From positions 1,178,001-1,242,000 of the forward strand of contig NZ_CP029482.1 of the NCBI RefSeq assembly GCF_003151075.1: a DNA stretch of 64,000 nt, given 5' to 3'. This DNA comes from Pseudomonas sp. 31-12 (lineage in GTDB: Bacteria; Pseudomonadota; Gammaproteobacteria; Pseudomonadales; Pseudomonadaceae). The position numbers and the translations under genes are program-made. Shown piece after piece: positions 62,855 through 64,000 of this stretch (position 1 is the first letter of the stretch; each line of letters opens with the position of its first letter). The notes under the pieces were generated by a model. It did no database searches, was not told the DNA's origin, and saw only the letters and a program-made list of their open reading frames with translations.

Positions 62855-64000
62855 TCAAGCCAGTTTTTTCAGGCACGCCTCAAGCATATCCAGCCCTTCC
62901 TCCAGCACTGACGCCTCGGTGGTCAACGGCGCCAACAGCCGAATGATGTGACGCGACTTGCCGCTGGGCATCAGCAGCAATCCCGCGTCTCGCGCCAGGC
63001 TCAGAAGTTGCGTCAACTGCGCCGAGGCCGGGGAGCCGTCGGCATGGGTCAGCTCGATACCGCGCATCGCACCGACGCCGGTCAAGCGTCCCAGGTACGG
63101 CGACAGTTTGCTGGTACGCCAGGACTCATAGCGGCTGACAATCGCTTCTTCCTGCTGCGCGCCCCAGGCTTGCAAGTTCGCGTCAGTCATCTCGTCCAAG
63201 GTCGCCAATGCGGCTGCGCAGGCGATAGGGTTGCCTGAATAAGTGCCGCCCAGTCCGCCTTTGGGCAAGGTGTCGAGCAGCGTCTTGCGTCCAACCACCG
63301 CGCCCAGTGGCACGCCGCCGGCAATGCTTTTGCCCAGCAGGATCAGGTCCGGCTCGATGCCTAGGCGCGAAAAGGCAAAACGTTCGCCGGTGCGGCCGAA
63401 GCCGGACTGGATTTCATCGGCGATCAACACGATGTTTTTTTCATCGCAGAAGCTTCGCAGCGCCTGTGCGAACTCGACATCCATCGCCAGGAATCCCGCT
63501 TCACCTTGCACCGGTTCGACGATAAAGCAGGCCACGTCATTGACGTCGATTTCGACGCTGAACAGTCGATCCATCGCCTTCAAGGCTTCGGCGCAGGTCA
63601 CGCCGTTGTCCTTGCTTGGGTACGGCAAATGGAACACCGGACCCGGCAGCACGCCGACTTTCTGTTTGTAAGGCGCGACTTTGCCATTGAGATTGAGAGT
63701 GGCGAGCGTGCGTCCATGGAAGGCGCCGTCGAAGGCAATGACGGCCGTGCGGCCGGTCGAACCGCGGACGATCTTCAGGGCGTTTTCCGCCGCTTCTGCG
63801 CCGCTGTTGGTGAGCATGCCACTGACAGCGTAGTCCACAGGAATGAACGCCGTCAGACGATCCATCAGTTCGATGTAGGGCACATGCGGGGCGGCGTTGA
63901 ACGCGTAGTGGGTCAGGCGCGAGGCCTGTTCGCGAATGGCTTCGACGATGCGCGGATGGCAATGGCCGAGATTCAGGACGCCGATGCCGCCGACGAAGTC
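62855..64000 (-). CDS. gabT: 4-aminobutyrate aminotransferase-like (class III), 5' part outside window
   Basis: 381 codons of a class III PLP aminotransferase are visible, entering the window in frame at DFVGGIGVLNLGHCHP. The GTG at 63883 is internal and is not a start. AFHGRTLATL, ADEIQSGFGRTGERFA and LLGKSIAGGVPLGAV (PLP lysine) are clear. About 40-45 N-terminal residues are missing. It likely converts GABA (or delta-aminovalerate) to a semialdehyde; a gabD partner would be expected just beyond the right edge. Confidence 0.85.
   Translation of the reverse strand, partial: DFVGGIGVLNLGHCHPRIVEAIREQASRLTHYAFNAAPHVPYIELMDRLTAFIPVDYAVSGMLTNSGAEAAENALKIVRGSTGRTAVIAFDGAFHGRTLATLNLNGKVAPYKQKVGVLPGPVFHLPYPSKDNGVTCAEALKAMDRLFSVEIDVNDVACFIVEPVQGEAGFLAMDVEFAQALRSFCDEKNIVLIADEIQSGFGRTGERFAFSRLGIEPDLILLGKSIAGGVPLGAVVGRKTLLDTLPKGGLGGTYSGNPIACAAALATLDEMTDANLQAWGAQQEEAIVSRYESWRTSKLSPYLGRLTGVGAMRGIELTHADGSPASAQLTQLLSLARDAGLLLMPSGKSRHIIRLLAPLTTEASVLEEGLDMLEACLKKLA

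Noticed and set aside
63541..63883. GTG at 63883 as the start of the gabT-like gene
   Set aside because: The reading frame continues upstream with conserved aminotransferase residues (GGIGVLNLGHCHP), so the true start lies beyond the window.

Overview
The window is ordinary chromosomal DNA of a Pseudomonas from the fluorescens group. Three things point there: the high-GC codon use, the many short inverted REP-type repeats built on GTGGGAGCGGGCTTGC or GGGAGCCAGCCTGCTGGCGA, and the gene order. From about 8.6 to 53.4 kb that order matches, as I remember it, the rlpA-gatBAC-mreBCD-maf-rng-yhdP-tldD-pmbA-fagA-fumC-sodA-ptsO-rapZ-ptsN-hpf-rpoN-lptBAC-kdsCD-mla-murA-hisGDC-algW-cysDNC block of P. 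aeruginosa. I see no rRNA, tRNA, prophage, insertion sequence or CRISPR array.

Layout. 0-6 kb: a galactarate/glucarate catabolic cluster (kdgD, 2-oxoglutarate semialdehyde dehydrogenase, MFS sugar-acid transporter, garD) beside the start of a divergent, probably regulatory gene. 6-9 kb: an AEC transporter (+), then a minus-strand carboxymuconolactone decarboxylase-like protein, a CaCA antiporter and a short RlpA-like lipoprotein. 9-12.3 kb: gatCAB, the tRNA-dependent amidotransferase, on minus. 12.5-26 kb: cell-shape and RNA/peptide quality-control genes (mreBCD, maf, rng, yhdP, nitrilase, tldD, darP, pmbA). 26-29.8 kb: the iron-sparing operon fagA-fumC-orfX-sodA, followed by a ZIP metal transporter. 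30-37 kb, on minus: kdsD-kdsC-lptC-lptA-lptB (Kdo synthesis and LPS export), then rpoN-hpf-ptsN-rapZ-ptsO (sigma-54 and nitrogen PTS). 37-45 kb, on plus: mlaFEDCB (phospholipid trafficking), ibaG, murA and hisGDC.

45-53.5 kb: an accessory pair (TonB-dependent receptor plus a DUF4198 periplasmic protein) lies between hisC and algW, two genes I remember as adjacent in P. aeruginosa. It is preceded by a 46-bp inverted repeat covering its start codon. Then come algW, a Nif3-family gene and the sulfate-activation genes cysD-cysNC. 53.5-64 kb: a PlsC-type acyltransferase, pta without a neighbouring ackA, a DUF3565 mini-protein, slyD, glutathione peroxidase, an Old Yellow Enzyme, a GT4 glycosyltransferase, cysZ, trxB and the 3' part of a gabT-like aminotransferase cut by the window end.

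Most of the window is well-known core genome, and I found no convincing unknown multi-gene system. The points most worth a second look are: a probable AUU start for mreC, overlapped by the stop codon of a 13-codon leader ORF; the palindrome and inserted metal/siderophore pair at 45-48 kb; the Glu-to-Gln change at a normally ion-binding position of the CaCA antiporter; a terminator-like structure in the leader of trxB; and the unusually long, perfect inverted repeats among the REP elements.
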